Source of the DNA: JBFHFS01 sp041583495
Lineage (GTDB): Bacteria > Bacteroidota > Bacteroidia > Bacteroidales > Marinilabiliaceae
DNA length: 44,052 bases
NCBI GenBank assembly: GCA_041583495.1
Contig: JBFHFS010000040.1
Coordinates: forward strand, 1-44,052
Reading direction: 5' to 3'
Shown: piece after piece, positions 27,655 through 37,300 of the stretch
Layout of the letters: every line of letters starts with the position of its first letter
How positions within the stretch are numbered: position 1 is the stretch's first letter
Made by a program: the position numbers and the translations under genes
Notes under the pieces: generated by a model
Databases searched by the model: none
The model's input: the letters and a program-made list of their open reading frames with translations, nothing else
Told to the model about the DNA's origin: nothing

Positions 27655-28242
27655 ATGCAGCTGATAAATGGAATTGAAGAAAAAATCCTCATCGAAAGGG
27701 TAGGCAAGGGGGACCATACCGCTTTTGAGCTGCTTTTTCGTTTCTACTATCCCGGATTATTGGTTTATGCTCGTCAGTTTGTGGTGGATACCATGCAGGC
27801 TGAAGAAATTGTTCAGGACTTTTTTGTGAAGTTTTGGCAAAAACACCAATCGGTGAAACCTGTGGATTCGCTTAAATCCTATTTCTTCTCTTCGGTAAAA
27901 AACAAGAGTCTCAATGCCTTAAAGCACCAGCGGGTAGAAGAACGCTACATCCGCGAAATTGCCTTATTATCTGACGATCACCTCTTGTACGACCCCGATC
28001 TTTACATAGCCTCCGAACTACAGGAAAAAATAAAAGCCTCTGTGGATACACTCCCCGGGAGATGCCGTGAAATTTTTATTCTCAGCCGCATGAATGGCCT
28101 CGATAATGAAACCATCGCGCAACAACTCCAACTCTCCAAACGCACCGTGGAAACCCAGATTAGCAATGCCCTTAAAATACTCAGGGTGGAACTGAAAGAG
28201 TATCTGGGACTTCTGCTTCTTCTGGGAATTGATGTTTTTTGA
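27655..28242 (+). CDS. ECF-family RNA polymerase sigma factor
   Basis: A 195-residue sigma-70-type factor. Region 2 (about 15-85) includes AFELLFRFYYPGLLVYARQFV and EEIVQDFFVKFWQ, where sigma binds core polymerase and the -10 region. Region 4 (about 125-180) has LPGRCREIFILSRMNGLDNETIAQQL as parts of the DNA-binding helix-turn-helix. Length and motifs match the large Bacteroidota sigma family tied to FecR anti-sigma factors and SusC receptors. The nearest FecR is 5 kb downstream (33258), on the same strand, and the intervening DNA contains an insertion sequence. The frame is open from 27619, but the ATG at 27655 fits the family and the promoter candidate. It is divergent from the AddA-like gene with a 290-base gap. 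Confidence 0.9.
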   Translation: MQLINGIEEKILIERVGKGDHTAFELLFRFYYPGLLVYARQFVVDTMQAEEIVQDFFVKFWQKHQSVKPVDSLKSYFFSSVKNKSLNALKHQRVEERYIREIALLSDDHLLYDPDLYIASELQEKIKASVDTLPGRCREIFILSRMNGLDNETIAQQLQLSKRTVETQISNALKILRVELKEYLGLLLLLGIDVF

Positions 28243-28360
28243 AAATTCAATGTACAAATTATTTGGGTGATCCTTTTCCAGTTTTTTATGTATCCTCTGT
28301 TTTGTGTTAATAATGAGTGAAGTAGGTAGGGTGCTGTAATTAAACCTGGATAATTGTAAA

Positions 28361-28368
28361 TTAAATCA
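28361..28368. repeat. Target site duplication, left copy
   Basis: TTAAATCA directly before the left end of the insertion sequence; identical to 29355-29362. Eight bases is the usual duplication for IS1595-type elements. Confidence 0.9.
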
Positions 28369-29354
28369 TAGGTATAGGCGCTTAGGGCGCACTATTATTT
28401 AACAACATGCTACTTTTGTAGCATGAATAAGAACAAACCGTTTATTGGAGTGAACTCAATTAAGTTTTACAATCGGTTTTCGACAGATGAGTCCTGTTAT
28501 CAATATCTATCAGATATTAAATGGATAGATGATGAGCATTACACTTGTAAAAAATGTGGAAACATCAATTATTGTCGAGGTCGCAAACCTTTTTCGAGGC
28601 GATGTACAAGATGCAAATATGATGAAAGTCCAACAGCTGGAACTATGTTTGACAAAAGTGTAAATTTCCTCTGCATTTGGCATTTCACATTGCATTTAAA
28701 ATAAGTACCAAGAAGAAAGGAATGTCTTCATTGGAACTCTCACAAGAATATGAAATCCGCCAAAAGACTTGCTGGGAATTCAAAAGAAAGATTCAACAAG
28801 CTATGCAAAGTAGTATGCAGTATCCAATCTCAGGCTTAGTTCATGTTGATGAGTTCTTTATCGGAAGCGAAGAAGAAGGTAAGCCAGGTCGAAGTAAAGG
28901 GGGTAAGAAATTGGTTATAGTTTCTCTTGAGATTGTTGAAGCAGGAGTTGGACGTGCTTATGCTCGGTATATTGAAGATGGATCTTCAGATTCTTTTCGT
29001 CCTTTTTTTGAGGATCATATAAGTAGAGATGCGAAAATTATCACAGATAAATGGCGTGGCTATTTACCTCTTATTAAGGACTATCCACATTTGGAGCAAA
29101 TAAAATCGGAAAAGGGGCATAATTTCCCTGACTTGCATTTACATATTATGAATTTGAAAGGATGGTTACGAGGAATCCATCATCATTGCTCAAAAGAGCA
29201 TCTGCAAGGATACCTAGATGAATATCATTTTAGGTACAATAGACGCTCTCATATGAATACAATCTTCGATATACTCATTAAAAGAATGGTTGAAAATAAT
29301 GCAAATGATTAATAGTAAATCATTTGAGTAGTGCGCTCTAGGCGCCTATACCTA
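28369..29354 (+). mobile_element. IS1595-like insertion sequence, 986 bp
   Basis: The ends form inverted repeats: left 28369-28394 (starts TAGGTATAGGCGC) and right 29329-29354 (ends GGCGCCTATACCTA). They match at 24 of 26 positions. An 8-bp direct repeat TTAAATCA flanks the element on both sides, showing transposition into this site. Inside is one transposase gene with an N-terminal zinc ribbon and an ISXO2-type DDE-like domain, split by a frameshift. The element is more AT-rich than the genes around it. It lies between the sigma factor gene and a small EF-hand ORF and breaks no recognisable gene. Confidence 0.93.
28423..29312 (+). pseudogene. IS1595 family transposase, frameshifted
   Basis: The reading frame from the ATG at 28423 encodes 93 residues with a zinc ribbon (CKKCGN, then CTRCKYDESPTAGTMF) and ends at 28704. 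The catalytic part continues in the -1 frame from about 28660 to 29312. It contains HVDEFFIG (first Asp), IITDKWRGYLPL (second Asp) and LDEYHFRYNRR (final Glu). The shift lies near GACAAAAGTGTAAATTT (28651-28667), where one base appears lost or two gained. The joined product would be close to the usual 300 residues. Programmed frameshifting is possible in principle, but CAAAAGT is a poor slippery site and IS1595 elements normally use one frame, so inactivation is more likely. Intact ends mean it could still be mobilised in trans. Confidence 0.85.
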
Positions 29355-29362
29355 TTAAATCA
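29355..29362. repeat. Target site duplication, right copy
   Basis: TTAAATCA directly after the right end of the insertion sequence; pairs with 28361-28368. Confidence 0.9.
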
Positions 29363-29423
29363 TTCCCGAATGTACGTGTATTTCTACGTTTAGTTATATT
29401 AATAATATAGAACATTATGCAAA

Positions 29424-29744
29424 TTGCTTGAATTTACAACCTTATATTGTAATGTCCCGATTGCCAAGGTGTTCTTATTAACCGGCAACGATTCTGGAAA
29501 AATAGTGACAGTTTTCCAGAAAACTTTTTTCTCATTTATAAATTTATTTGCGTACGAAGAAGTCCCTTGTGACGAGGGTCTTGAATGGGCTGATGATAAT
29601 TCTGATGGTTATCTTTCTCTGGAAGAATTTCTGGCTTTTAATGGTGCTACTGAAGAAATGTTTACTGGTGCAGATTTAGATGGAGATGGCCTTCTTAGTG
29701 AAGAGGAATTGTGCTCTGGTAACTTTACCATTTTCATTGATTGA
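29424..29744 (+). CDS. Small EF-hand protein, start uncertain, possibly truncated
   Basis: A frame of up to 106 residues with two calcium-binding EF-hand loops: DDNSDGYLSLEE (about 57-68) and DLDGDGLLSEEE (about 84-95). Both have acidic residues at loop positions 1, 3, 5 and 12. The only possible start at the beginning is a TTG; the first ATG in frame is well inside (about residue 79, in EEMFTGAD). The N-terminal part (VFLLTGNDSGKIV) does not look like a signal peptide. It lies 62 bases after the insertion sequence duplication. It may be the rest of a longer secreted protein or a small gene with an unusual start. Calcium binding is likely from the motifs; the biological role is unknown. Confidence 0.55.
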   Translation: MLEFTTLYCNVPIAKVFLLTGNDSGKIVTVFQKTFFSFINLFAYEEVPCDEGLEWADDNSDGYLSLEEFLAFNGATEEMFTGADLDGDGLLSEEELCSGNFTIFID

Positions 29745-29907
29745 AGATTAATAAACTAGTTGACTGACAGTTTATTATATTCTAAGAGTTTTAGGCACAC
29801 GGATGAATTTTTATATATTTAGCTTATATTAAAAAAGGCTTCATTCCATGTGCCACTTAATTACCCATATTTTTTGTGTTTGTAAATTAAGTCTTAAATT
29901 TCATTTT

Positions 29908-32322
29908 ATGAAATTCCTCTTTTCCCTTGCATTATTTCTATTAGGCTGTCTCTCTTTTGGACAAAATATGGGTATAAAAATTGCCAGACCGGGAGCCAAT
30001 GGGATTGAAGTACGTGGCAGGGTGCTAGATGAAGCCGCTTTGCCATTGGTTTATGCCCACATTATTCTCACTAATATCGAAACCCAAAAGGCGGCTAAAA
30101 CCATTAGTGGTCAGGATGGTTCCTTTATACTCAAAACCAACAAGGGCGAATATTTTTTAACCATCAGCATGGTGGGGCTTGAAAAGATTACCCGGCGCAT
30201 CACCCTCACTGCCAATACCGATTTGGGGACCATTGTATTAAAGGATGCCCCGAAGGAGCTCGACGAGGTAGAGGTCATTGCAAAAATAAGCCGTCAGGTA
30301 ACCCATACAGCCACTGGTATGGTTTTCTCGGTTAAGAACGACTCTCTTTTGAGAGAAAAATCGGTGGCGCAAATATTAAGCTATCTGCCCGGCTTGCGGG
30401 TGGATGAGCAGGAGGGCTCCATATCCATGATCGGTAAAAACTCGGTGGATATTATGCTCGACGGCAAGCCTGCCCGGCTTTCCAGCAGTTTGCTCTTCGC
30501 TCTGCTGGAGAGTTTGCCGGGCGATCGACTGGAGTCCATAGAGATTATTCAAACCCCTTCGGCCAAATACAGCGGCCGTGTAGAGGGCCTCATCGATATT
30601 AATATGAAAAAACAACGCAACAACGGAGTATTGGGTAGTATAAATGCCAGATATAAAACGTCCCAATTATTTTGGCCTTCTTTTTTTATCAACTATAAGA
30701 TCGATAAACTCATTTTTTCTGTTGGGATATCGGGAATGTTCGGCGACACGGATGTTTCGAATTATACCGAGTATGAGTTTTTAGACCTCGGTGTGTTGTA
30801 CAAGAATCAAACGGATAATGACTCAGAATTATCATCAAAAAACTATCGCTTTGGGCTGGATTACGAGTTGAATAAGAAGCACTCCTTTTTTGCAGGATTA
30901 GACCTGAATGATAAGAGTTATGAAAATGATAAGCGCTTTATTAATCAACAATTCAATCAAGGGAGTTTAGACAGCCTATTTACCGGCACTTCGGTGAATG
31001 ATAAGCCCTCATCAAAAAAGAGTTACGATTTTTCGTACCGATACGATATTGCCTCCAAGCAACGGCTCGACTTCGCAGTGAATCGCACCGTAATGGATGA
31101 CGACGAGAACTATTTATATGAGGTTACACATGCCAACGGTACCGGGACTACCTCCTTTGATAGCAAAAAAAGGAACGTCCGGAACGAAGAGAACGATGTT
31201 TGGAGCCTTCAGCTCGATTACACAGTGCCTTATCAAAAAGAGAATAAGCTGGAGATGGGCGCCAAATACGACAGGGTATCCATAAATAATGCCAATTTGT
31301 TTGAAGATTTTAACTCCGGTAATACAGTCTGGGAATCAGACCTTGGACTGAGCAACAGCTTCAATTACCGTGAAGAGGTTTACAGCGGCTATCTCTCGAC
31401 CAATGCCAATGCCCACCGCTTTAAATACTCGCTGGGATTAAGACTGGAGTACATCCTTACCAACAGCCATTCGCCCACCACCGACGAAACGATAAACAAC
31501 ACTTTTACCCAACTGTTGCCCGTTGTATCCATTAAGTACACGCTCAATAAAGCGGAAACCAGCAGTGTTGGGTTTTCGTACAGACGGCATTATTTTTTGC
31601 CGGGGTATCTGCAGCTAAACCCTTTCGAATCATACGTGAACGAATACACCATCGAAAAGGGGAATCCCGATTTAGAGCCGCAGATCACCCACCGCCTTAT
31701 GGCATCTTTTACGCTCCGGAATAAATATTTTCTTAGTTATCAGGGCAGCCTTAGTAACAATTCTTTTAGCCAGGTGGCTACCAGTGAAGGTGAAAAAACC
31801 GTTCTGTCGTTTCAAAATGTTAACCAAAATATCCAACATTCCGTGAGTCTCTCCATTCAGCGCCTTTTTTTATTCCAATGGTGGCAGGTGTATCCATCGG
31901 CCAGACTGTTTTACACCAGTTACAAAAGCGATCTTCTGGAATCCAGTGGTTCTTCAGTTTCGCTTCAATTGAAGAACAACATAACTTTGCCCAAGGGTAT
32001 TTCATTCGACACATATATTTCTTGGCGCAGCAATGGCTACGGCACTGGTATCTATAAAACACAAGGTGGAAACTTTTATGGTAAAGCCTCCCTCTCCAAA
32101 CGTTTATTTAACAAGCGGGGCAATGTCTCCGTGAATATTTACGACCCTTTTAATGCCTCCAGAGGCTCCCAAAGTTATGTGTATAACCAAATAAGAACCT
32201 TAACGCGATCGACCCTTCCCTGGCCGCAATTGGCGTTTAGCTTCTCCTATCGTTTTTCCTCGGGAAAAAAAGTGGAGAAAAAGAATATAAAAACCACCGG
32301 AGTGAGTGAAGATAGGTTTTAA
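29908..32322 (+). CDS. TonB-dependent-receptor-like outer membrane beta-barrel protein
   Basis: An 804-residue outer-membrane protein. The signal peptide (1-18, ending LSFG) leads to a carboxypeptidase-regulatory-like domain (about 34-112, GRVLDEAALPLVYAHIIL). A plug-like domain follows (about 125-235) with SVAQILSYLPGLRVDE and SVDIMLDGKPA, then a beta-barrel of the outer-membrane beta-barrel family (about 240-804) with many aromatic strand ends. It resembles receptors annotated as outer membrane beta-barrel family rather than SusC. The frame is open from 29848, but the ATG at 29908 begins the signal peptide. A weak promoter match (TTTA, 20 bases, TATATTTA at 29814-29821) lies upstream. The next gene follows after 38 bases, so the two probably form an operon. 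Confidence 0.85.
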   Translation: MKFLFSLALFLLGCLSFGQNMGIKIARPGANGIEVRGRVLDEAALPLVYAHIILTNIETQKAAKTISGQDGSFILKTNKGEYFLTISMVGLEKITRRITLTANTDLGTIVLKDAPKELDEVEVIAKISRQVTHTATGMVFSVKNDSLLREKSVAQILSYLPGLRVDEQEGSISMIGKNSVDIMLDGKPARLSSSLLFALLESLPGDRLESIEIIQTPSAKYSGRVEGLIDINMKKQRNNGVLGSINARYKTSQLFWPSFFINYKIDKLIFSVGISGMFGDTDVSNYTEYEFLDLGVLYKNQTDNDSELSSKNYRFGLDYELNKKHSFFAGLDLNDKSYENDKRFINQQFNQGSLDSLFTGTSVNDKPSSKKSYDFSYRYDIASKQRLDFAVNRTVMDDDENYLYEVTHANGTGTTSFDSKKRNVRNEENDVWSLQLDYTVPYQKENKLEMGAKYDRVSINNANLFEDFNSGNTVWESDLGLSNSFNYREEVYSGYLSTNANAHRFKYSLGLRLEYILTNSHSPTTDETINNTFTQLLPVVSIKYTLNKAETSSVGFSYRRHYFLPGYLQLNPFESYVNEYTIEKGNPDLEPQITHRLMASFTLRNKYFLSYQGSLSNNSFSQVATSEGEKTVLSFQNVNQNIQHSVSLSIQRLFLFQWWQVYPSARLFYTSYKSDLLESSGSSVSLQLKNNITLPKGISFDTYISWRSNGYGTGIYKTQGGNFYGKASLSKRLFNKRGNVSVNIYDPFNASRGSQSYVYNQIRTLTRSTLPWPQLAFSFSYRFSSGKKVEKKNIKTTGVSEDRF

Positions 32323-32360
32323 ATTAAGATAGAAGAAATAAGATAAAAAATTATAATGAG

Positions 32361-33107
32361 ATGAAGAACCTACTTTTAGCTATTATTTTTATCCTGTTTA
32401 GTGGAGGGATACTTTCAGCACAAACGGCCGAAGAGATTATTTTGCGATACCTTGAAATGTCGGGAGGGATGGAACACTGGGAAGGAGTGGAAGGGATTAA
32501 AACCGTAACTAAATTGGAAAAAAGAGACTACGTGGATTCCATTGTGACCATCCAAATGAAGAACGGGCAAAAAATTAAATTTATGACCATTCATGGTAAA
32601 GAAAACATTAGTCAGGCTTTTGATGGGCAAACGGCCTGGCGGATGAACCAACGAAAGCCTGAATTGCTAACCGATGACCAAACGGAGATATTGAGGTCGG
32701 AGGTTTTTGATTTTCCGCTTCCTTTTGTAAGCTACAGGGAAAAGGGATTTGAAATTGAGTTTTTAGGTGTAGAGACTCTCAATGAGCAGGATGTTTACAA
32801 GATTAAGGTCACCAAACATACCCTCTTCATCAATGGTGAACTTATGGATAACATTGCCTTCTATTACTTTGATGCTGAAAACAATATGCCGGTTTTAACA
32901 GAGACCATAGATAGCAATCCCATGATGGATGGGAAAATGAAGCAGACCTGGCTGTCGGACTACCGGAGGGCGGGCCCTTTGCTTTTTCCTTTCAGGATTG
33001 AAGAAACCTATGAGAACAGTGCTTTGTCGAATGTTTACCTGGTGCAATCCATCACCCTCAATCCCATTGTGGAGGATCAACTGTTTGATTTTCCGGGGGA
33101 GAATTAA
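32361..33107 (+). CDS. Exported LolA/LppX-like (outer membrane lipoprotein-sorting type) protein
   Basis: A 248-residue exported protein. The signal peptide (1-20) ends LSAQ. The mature part begins TAEEIILRYLEMSGG, a helix characteristic of the lipoprotein-sorting-like family in Bacteroidota. Repeated amphipathic beta strands follow (for example MKNGQKIKFMTIHGKE, VYKIKVTKHTLFING and IAFYYFDAENNMPVLTET), consistent with a half-open barrel that holds a hydrophobic ligand. Proteins of this type are often found near M16 proteases and TonB receptors; an M16 gene lies 6.7 kb downstream here. It is unlikely to be the canonical LolA of the organism. The true ligand is unknown. It is probably co-transcribed with the barrel protein gene just upstream. 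Confidence 0.7.
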   Translation: MKNLLLAIIFILFSGGILSAQTAEEIILRYLEMSGGMEHWEGVEGIKTVTKLEKRDYVDSIVTIQMKNGQKIKFMTIHGKENISQAFDGQTAWRMNQRKPELLTDDQTEILRSEVFDFPLPFVSYREKGFEIEFLGVETLNEQDVYKIKVTKHTLFINGELMDNIAFYYFDAENNMPVLTETIDSNPMMDGKMKQTWLSDYRRAGPLLFPFRIEETYENSALSNVYLVQSITLNPIVEDQLFDFPGEN

Positions 33108-33257
33108 GAAGCTGTGTTTTTTTAGAAAAACCGAAAAAAAACTCCTGCCGGATACGTGTGTTTGCGGAGGTGGTTGTATTATTAATATGGGGAAAATTTT
33201 ATGACCCCCCATTTGGGCAGCCTTTATTTAAAAAATTGATAGAATTTTAGGGAAAAG

Positions 33258-34235
33258 ATGCAAAAAACAAACCCTTTTAATCAAAAAATAGATGTTTTTT
33301 TGGATGAGCGAAAATCTTTATCCGAAGAAGAACAGATCGTGGAAGCCCGTAAGATAATTTCTGAAATCGGGCAGGTGGATGTGGATTCGGCCACGCGGCA
33401 GGTTTTGTTACACATACAAAAAAAGAGCTTTTCCAATCATTTTTTTAATCAGTTCAGCAGGGTAGCGGCCATCCTGATTGTTCCCTTATTGATGGTGTCG
33501 ATTTGGCTTTTTATGGTCAAGGGCCCAGACCACCAGGATGCCCTGGCCGCTATTCAGGAGGTCTCCTGCCCTCCGGGTGCGCGCACCAAATTTGTGTTAT
33601 CCGATGGAACCAGGGTTTGGCTTAACGCAGAAAGTACGCTGAAGTTCCCCGTTTCCTTTGTGGCCGACCACAGAACTCTCGAATTGACCGGGGAAGCATA
33701 TTTTGAGGTAGCCAAAGATCAGGACAAACCATTTACAGTAATGGCCCATCAGAGCAAGGTAAAAGTTCTGGGTACCGCCTTCAATTTCAGGTCCTATCCC
33801 GAAGATAATGAGATCGAAGTGGTTTTAACAAAAGGACAACTGCTCCTGGAAAGTGATTACAGCCACAGTCCCCAAAAAACCGTGTTAACCCACGGAAATA
33901 GGGCGGTTGTAAATAAAAAAGAGGGAAAGATGACCCTTACCACCGAACCCCTGGAAAAATATGTGGCCTGGCATCAGGGACATTTGGTGTTGGATGAATG
34001 CCCGATGCAGGAGGTGGCCAAAAAACTGGAGCGTTGGTATGGCATAGAGGTCATCGTTGAGGATGAGAATTTACTCAGCTATCGGTTTACCAGCACCTTT
34101 GAAGATGAACCTATTCAACAGGTATTAAGCCTGCTGGAACTCTCTTCGCCGATAAAAATAACCTACATTCCATCGAAATACGACCTGCAGAAGAATCGAT
34201 TCTCCAGGATGAAAGTGATTATCTCAAAAAAATAA
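33258..34235 (+). CDS. FecR family anti-sigma factor
   Basis: A 325-residue single-span inner-membrane regulator. Residues 1-65 are the cytoplasmic part that would hold a sigma factor, and about 69-86 form the transmembrane helix (AAILIVPLLMVSIWLF). The FecR domain (about 98-200) contains PPGARTKFVLSDGTRVWLNAES and GEAYFEVAKD. The C-terminal DUF4974 domain (about 240-320, LDECPMQEVAKKLERWYGI and FEDEPIQQVLSLLELS) contacts the STN domain of the receptor. In the known scheme, ligand uptake by a SusC with an STN domain signals through FecR and frees an ECF sigma factor. SusC with STN follows at 34350. The likely sigma partner is the gene at 27655. Confidence 0.95.
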   Translation: MQKTNPFNQKIDVFLDERKSLSEEEQIVEARKIISEIGQVDVDSATRQVLLHIQKKSFSNHFFNQFSRVAAILIVPLLMVSIWLFMVKGPDHQDALAAIQEVSCPPGARTKFVLSDGTRVWLNAESTLKFPVSFVADHRTLELTGEAYFEVAKDQDKPFTVMAHQSKVKVLGTAFNFRSYPEDNEIEVVLTKGQLLLESDYSHSPQKTVLTHGNRAVVNKKEGKMTLTTEPLEKYVAWHQGHLVLDECPMQEVAKKLERWYGIEVIVEDENLLSYRFTSTFEDEPIQQVLSLLELSSPIKITYIPSKYDLQKNRFSRMKVIISKK

Positions 34236-34269
34236 GAATTGCCTATGATATAACCTGTTAAAAAATGCA

Positions 34270-34297
34270 GAAAGGAGATGCGACAACATCTCCTTTC
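34270..34297 (+). promoter_or_regulatory. Hairpin between fecR and susC
   Basis: GAAAGGAGATG (34270-34280) and CATCTCCTTTC (34287-34297) form a perfect 11-bp stem with loop CGACAA. No T-run follows, so it is not a classic terminator. It could protect or separate the susCD message from that of fecR, giving more SusC than FecR. The left arm contains AGGAGATG, which would be masked by folding. Confidence 0.5.
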
Positions 34298-34349
34298 CTG
34301 ATTCACCCCCGCCAAGGGGCAAATATTTAATAATAAACGTCTTAAATGT

Positions 34350-37300
34350 ATGAAAAAAATGACAAACCCGTTGTATTTATTCTTTAATAAATACCGAAAA
34401 ATCTTTGCACTTATGCGCAACCTATTCATTATGATTTTGATTATCGGATTGCAAGCCTTCTCGGCGGGCACCTATTCCCAAACCACCAAAATTTCTTTGA
34501 ATAAGAAAAACTCCACTGTTAAGGAGGTTTTAACAGCCATAGAAAATCAAACAGAGTTTTACTTTCTCTATAACAGCGATTTGGTTGATGTACAACGAAA
34601 AGTTGATGTTACTGTCAGTAAATCAGGGATTAACGAAATCCTGGCCAGCCTCTTCAGCGATGGCGGCGTTAACTACACCATTAGCGACCGGCATATTGTT
34701 CTGATTCCAGCCCAGGCTCAGGCACAACAAGCCAGCGCCATTAAGGGAGGGGTCACCGATAGAAACGGAGAGCCTCTGCCCGGGGTAACCGTGGTGGTTA
34801 AAGGCACCACCGTGGGGACCATCACCGACATGAATGGGCAATACAGCCTCTCTGCTGTACCCGACGATGGGGTATTGGTATTCTCCTTTCTGGGCATGGT
34901 GACCCAGGAAGCCGAAGTGGCCGGTAGAACCCAGATCAATGTAACCCTTCTGGAGAGCAGTATCATGCTGGACGAGGTAATCTCTACGGGTTATCAAACC
35001 ATTTCCCGGGAGCGTTCCTCCGGCTCATTCGATAAAATTGATGGCAAATTATTCGAAGAGCGTCCCAACGCCGACATTGCCTCCTCTATGAATGGGATGA
35101 TCCCCGGTTTTCAGCGTCTTACCACCACCAACTCCGATGGTTCTCTCTCTTATAGTTTTCAGATCCGGGGTCAGGGTACCCTAACCCAAAGTATTGCCAG
35201 CCCCCTGATCGTGGTGGATGGCTTTCCGGTGGACGATTCCGATTTCTCCACCATCAACCCCAACAATGTCGAGTCGGTAACTGTGTTGAAAGATGCAGCG
35301 GCCGCTTCTATCTGGGGGGCCCGTGCTGCCAATGGCGTTATTGTCGTGACCACCAAAAATGGAAGTAAGGGCACGCGTAACTTTGAAGTAAAAGTTAGTG
35401 CTTTTGCCCGTATGAGTTCCAAGTTGGACCTGGATTATATCAACCCCATTGCCAATACTGAAACCCAGGTGGCTTGGGAAAAATATGTTTACGATAATAA
35501 CCTTACCGGAAATTTAACGCCCTCCTCATTAGGTGAAGTGACCACCTCGCTGAGTCCTACCCTTACCCTGTACAATGAATATAAGCTGGGAAATCTAACC
35601 CAGGCGGAGTATGATGCTCAGATGGCTCAACTAACCGCGTACAACTATCAGGACGATGTATACAAGCATTTGTTGCAGAAAAGTCTCTATCAGCAGTATA
35701 ACTTAGGGATTACCGGATCGACCGAACGAAATAATTATTCTTTCTCGGCATTGTATGATATTTCTAAATCTGATTTTGTGGGTGACACAGGTAACAAAGC
35801 GCTCATCAATTTCAGAGATAACTTTATAATTAACGATTGGTTGAAATTTAATGTGGGAGCCACCTTTAAATTACAGTCGGAGGAAAACAATGGCGCTACC
35901 TTATCAGAAATAAAGAGAATGCCTTCTTATCAGCGTTTGCTCGACGACAATGGCGATTATGTGCCTATGGTAAAAGATTATTATCTGCCCATTCTCGACC
36001 AGGTTTCGGCCACCGGAAATTTCCCATACGATAACTGGAATTACAACCTGTTGGAAGAGACCCGTTTGAATGACAATACGGTTCAAAGTAATACCGTTAG
36101 GTTGCAGGCCGGATTTAATGTTACCTTTTTGAAAGGTCTTACCTGGGACAGCAAAATTCAATACGAAAAGGGTGAGCAGCGCAATAAGAATATCTATTCC
36201 GAGGACAGCTACCTGGTGCGCAACCAGGTGAACCGCTACAACGCATACGATTCTGCAACCGGGACCGTGACGATTCAAAGTGCCGATGGATATGCCTATC
36301 CCCAGGGAAGTGCGCTGGATAAAAGTACTTATGACCGGGAAAGTTATGTGTTCCGGAACCAGGTTCAATTTGACCGGTTAATTGGTGAAAAGCATAACAT
36401 ACTGGCTCTTGTAGGTTCTGAAATCAGCTCTTATGTAACCCAGTCGGAAACTCAGGTGCGTTTATGGGGTTACGACGATGATCGCTTAACCTTTGCCAAC
36501 CAGCCCTTTTACGACGACTATGGTGCCCCGCAGTTTTACACCACCTCTAAAACAAGGTTGTCTCCCGGAAAAGACTGGGGAGCCACCTATACCGACAACC
36601 GGTTTTTCTCGCTTTATGGAAATTTCTCCTACACGTATGATGGAAAATACACTTTAACGGCCAGTTTAAGGACCGATGCTTCCAATATGATTGTGAAAGA
36701 TCCCAAATACCGGTATGCACCCTTTTGGTCGGTTGGTGGACGTTGGAGCCTCGAGAAAGAGTCATTCATGCAGGGTCTGGACTATGTTAACCGTCTCCAG
36801 CTACGCGCCTCCTATGGGGTTTCGGGAAATGTGGTGACCAGCACCTCCGTGGTGCCTTTAATTTCCTATTCATCAGGTCCTAACTCATATACAGGCGATT
36901 ATTATGCCACAGTTCAGGATTTTGGAAACCCATTGTTGAGATGGGAAAAGACTTCTACGGTGAATGTTGGACTCGATTATGCTCTTTTCAAAAACCAATT
37001 GGTTGGTAAAATTGATTATTATTCCAAGCACAGTGAGGATATATTGGCCAGTGTGGACATTGCCGGGGCTTATGGTCTGGGCTACTCCAATTCGGTAAAT
37101 GGAGCCGAAATCCTAAACCATGGTATTGAACTGGAGTTGGGAACCACCCAACACATTACTCCGCAGATGAAATGGAACGGACGCCTGGTGATGTCTCGTA
37201 ATGTGAATGAGGTGAAATCACTGGATGTCAACAGTTATTATCCGGCCCGACTGACCCAGGAGAGTGTTTATGTGGAGGGAAGACCTATTAAGCCAGTCTA

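Noticed and set aside
28651..28667. Programmed frameshift in the transposase
   Set aside because: CAAAAGT allows little re-pairing after a -1 slip, and IS1595-type elements normally encode the transposase in one frame, so a mutation or read error is preferred.
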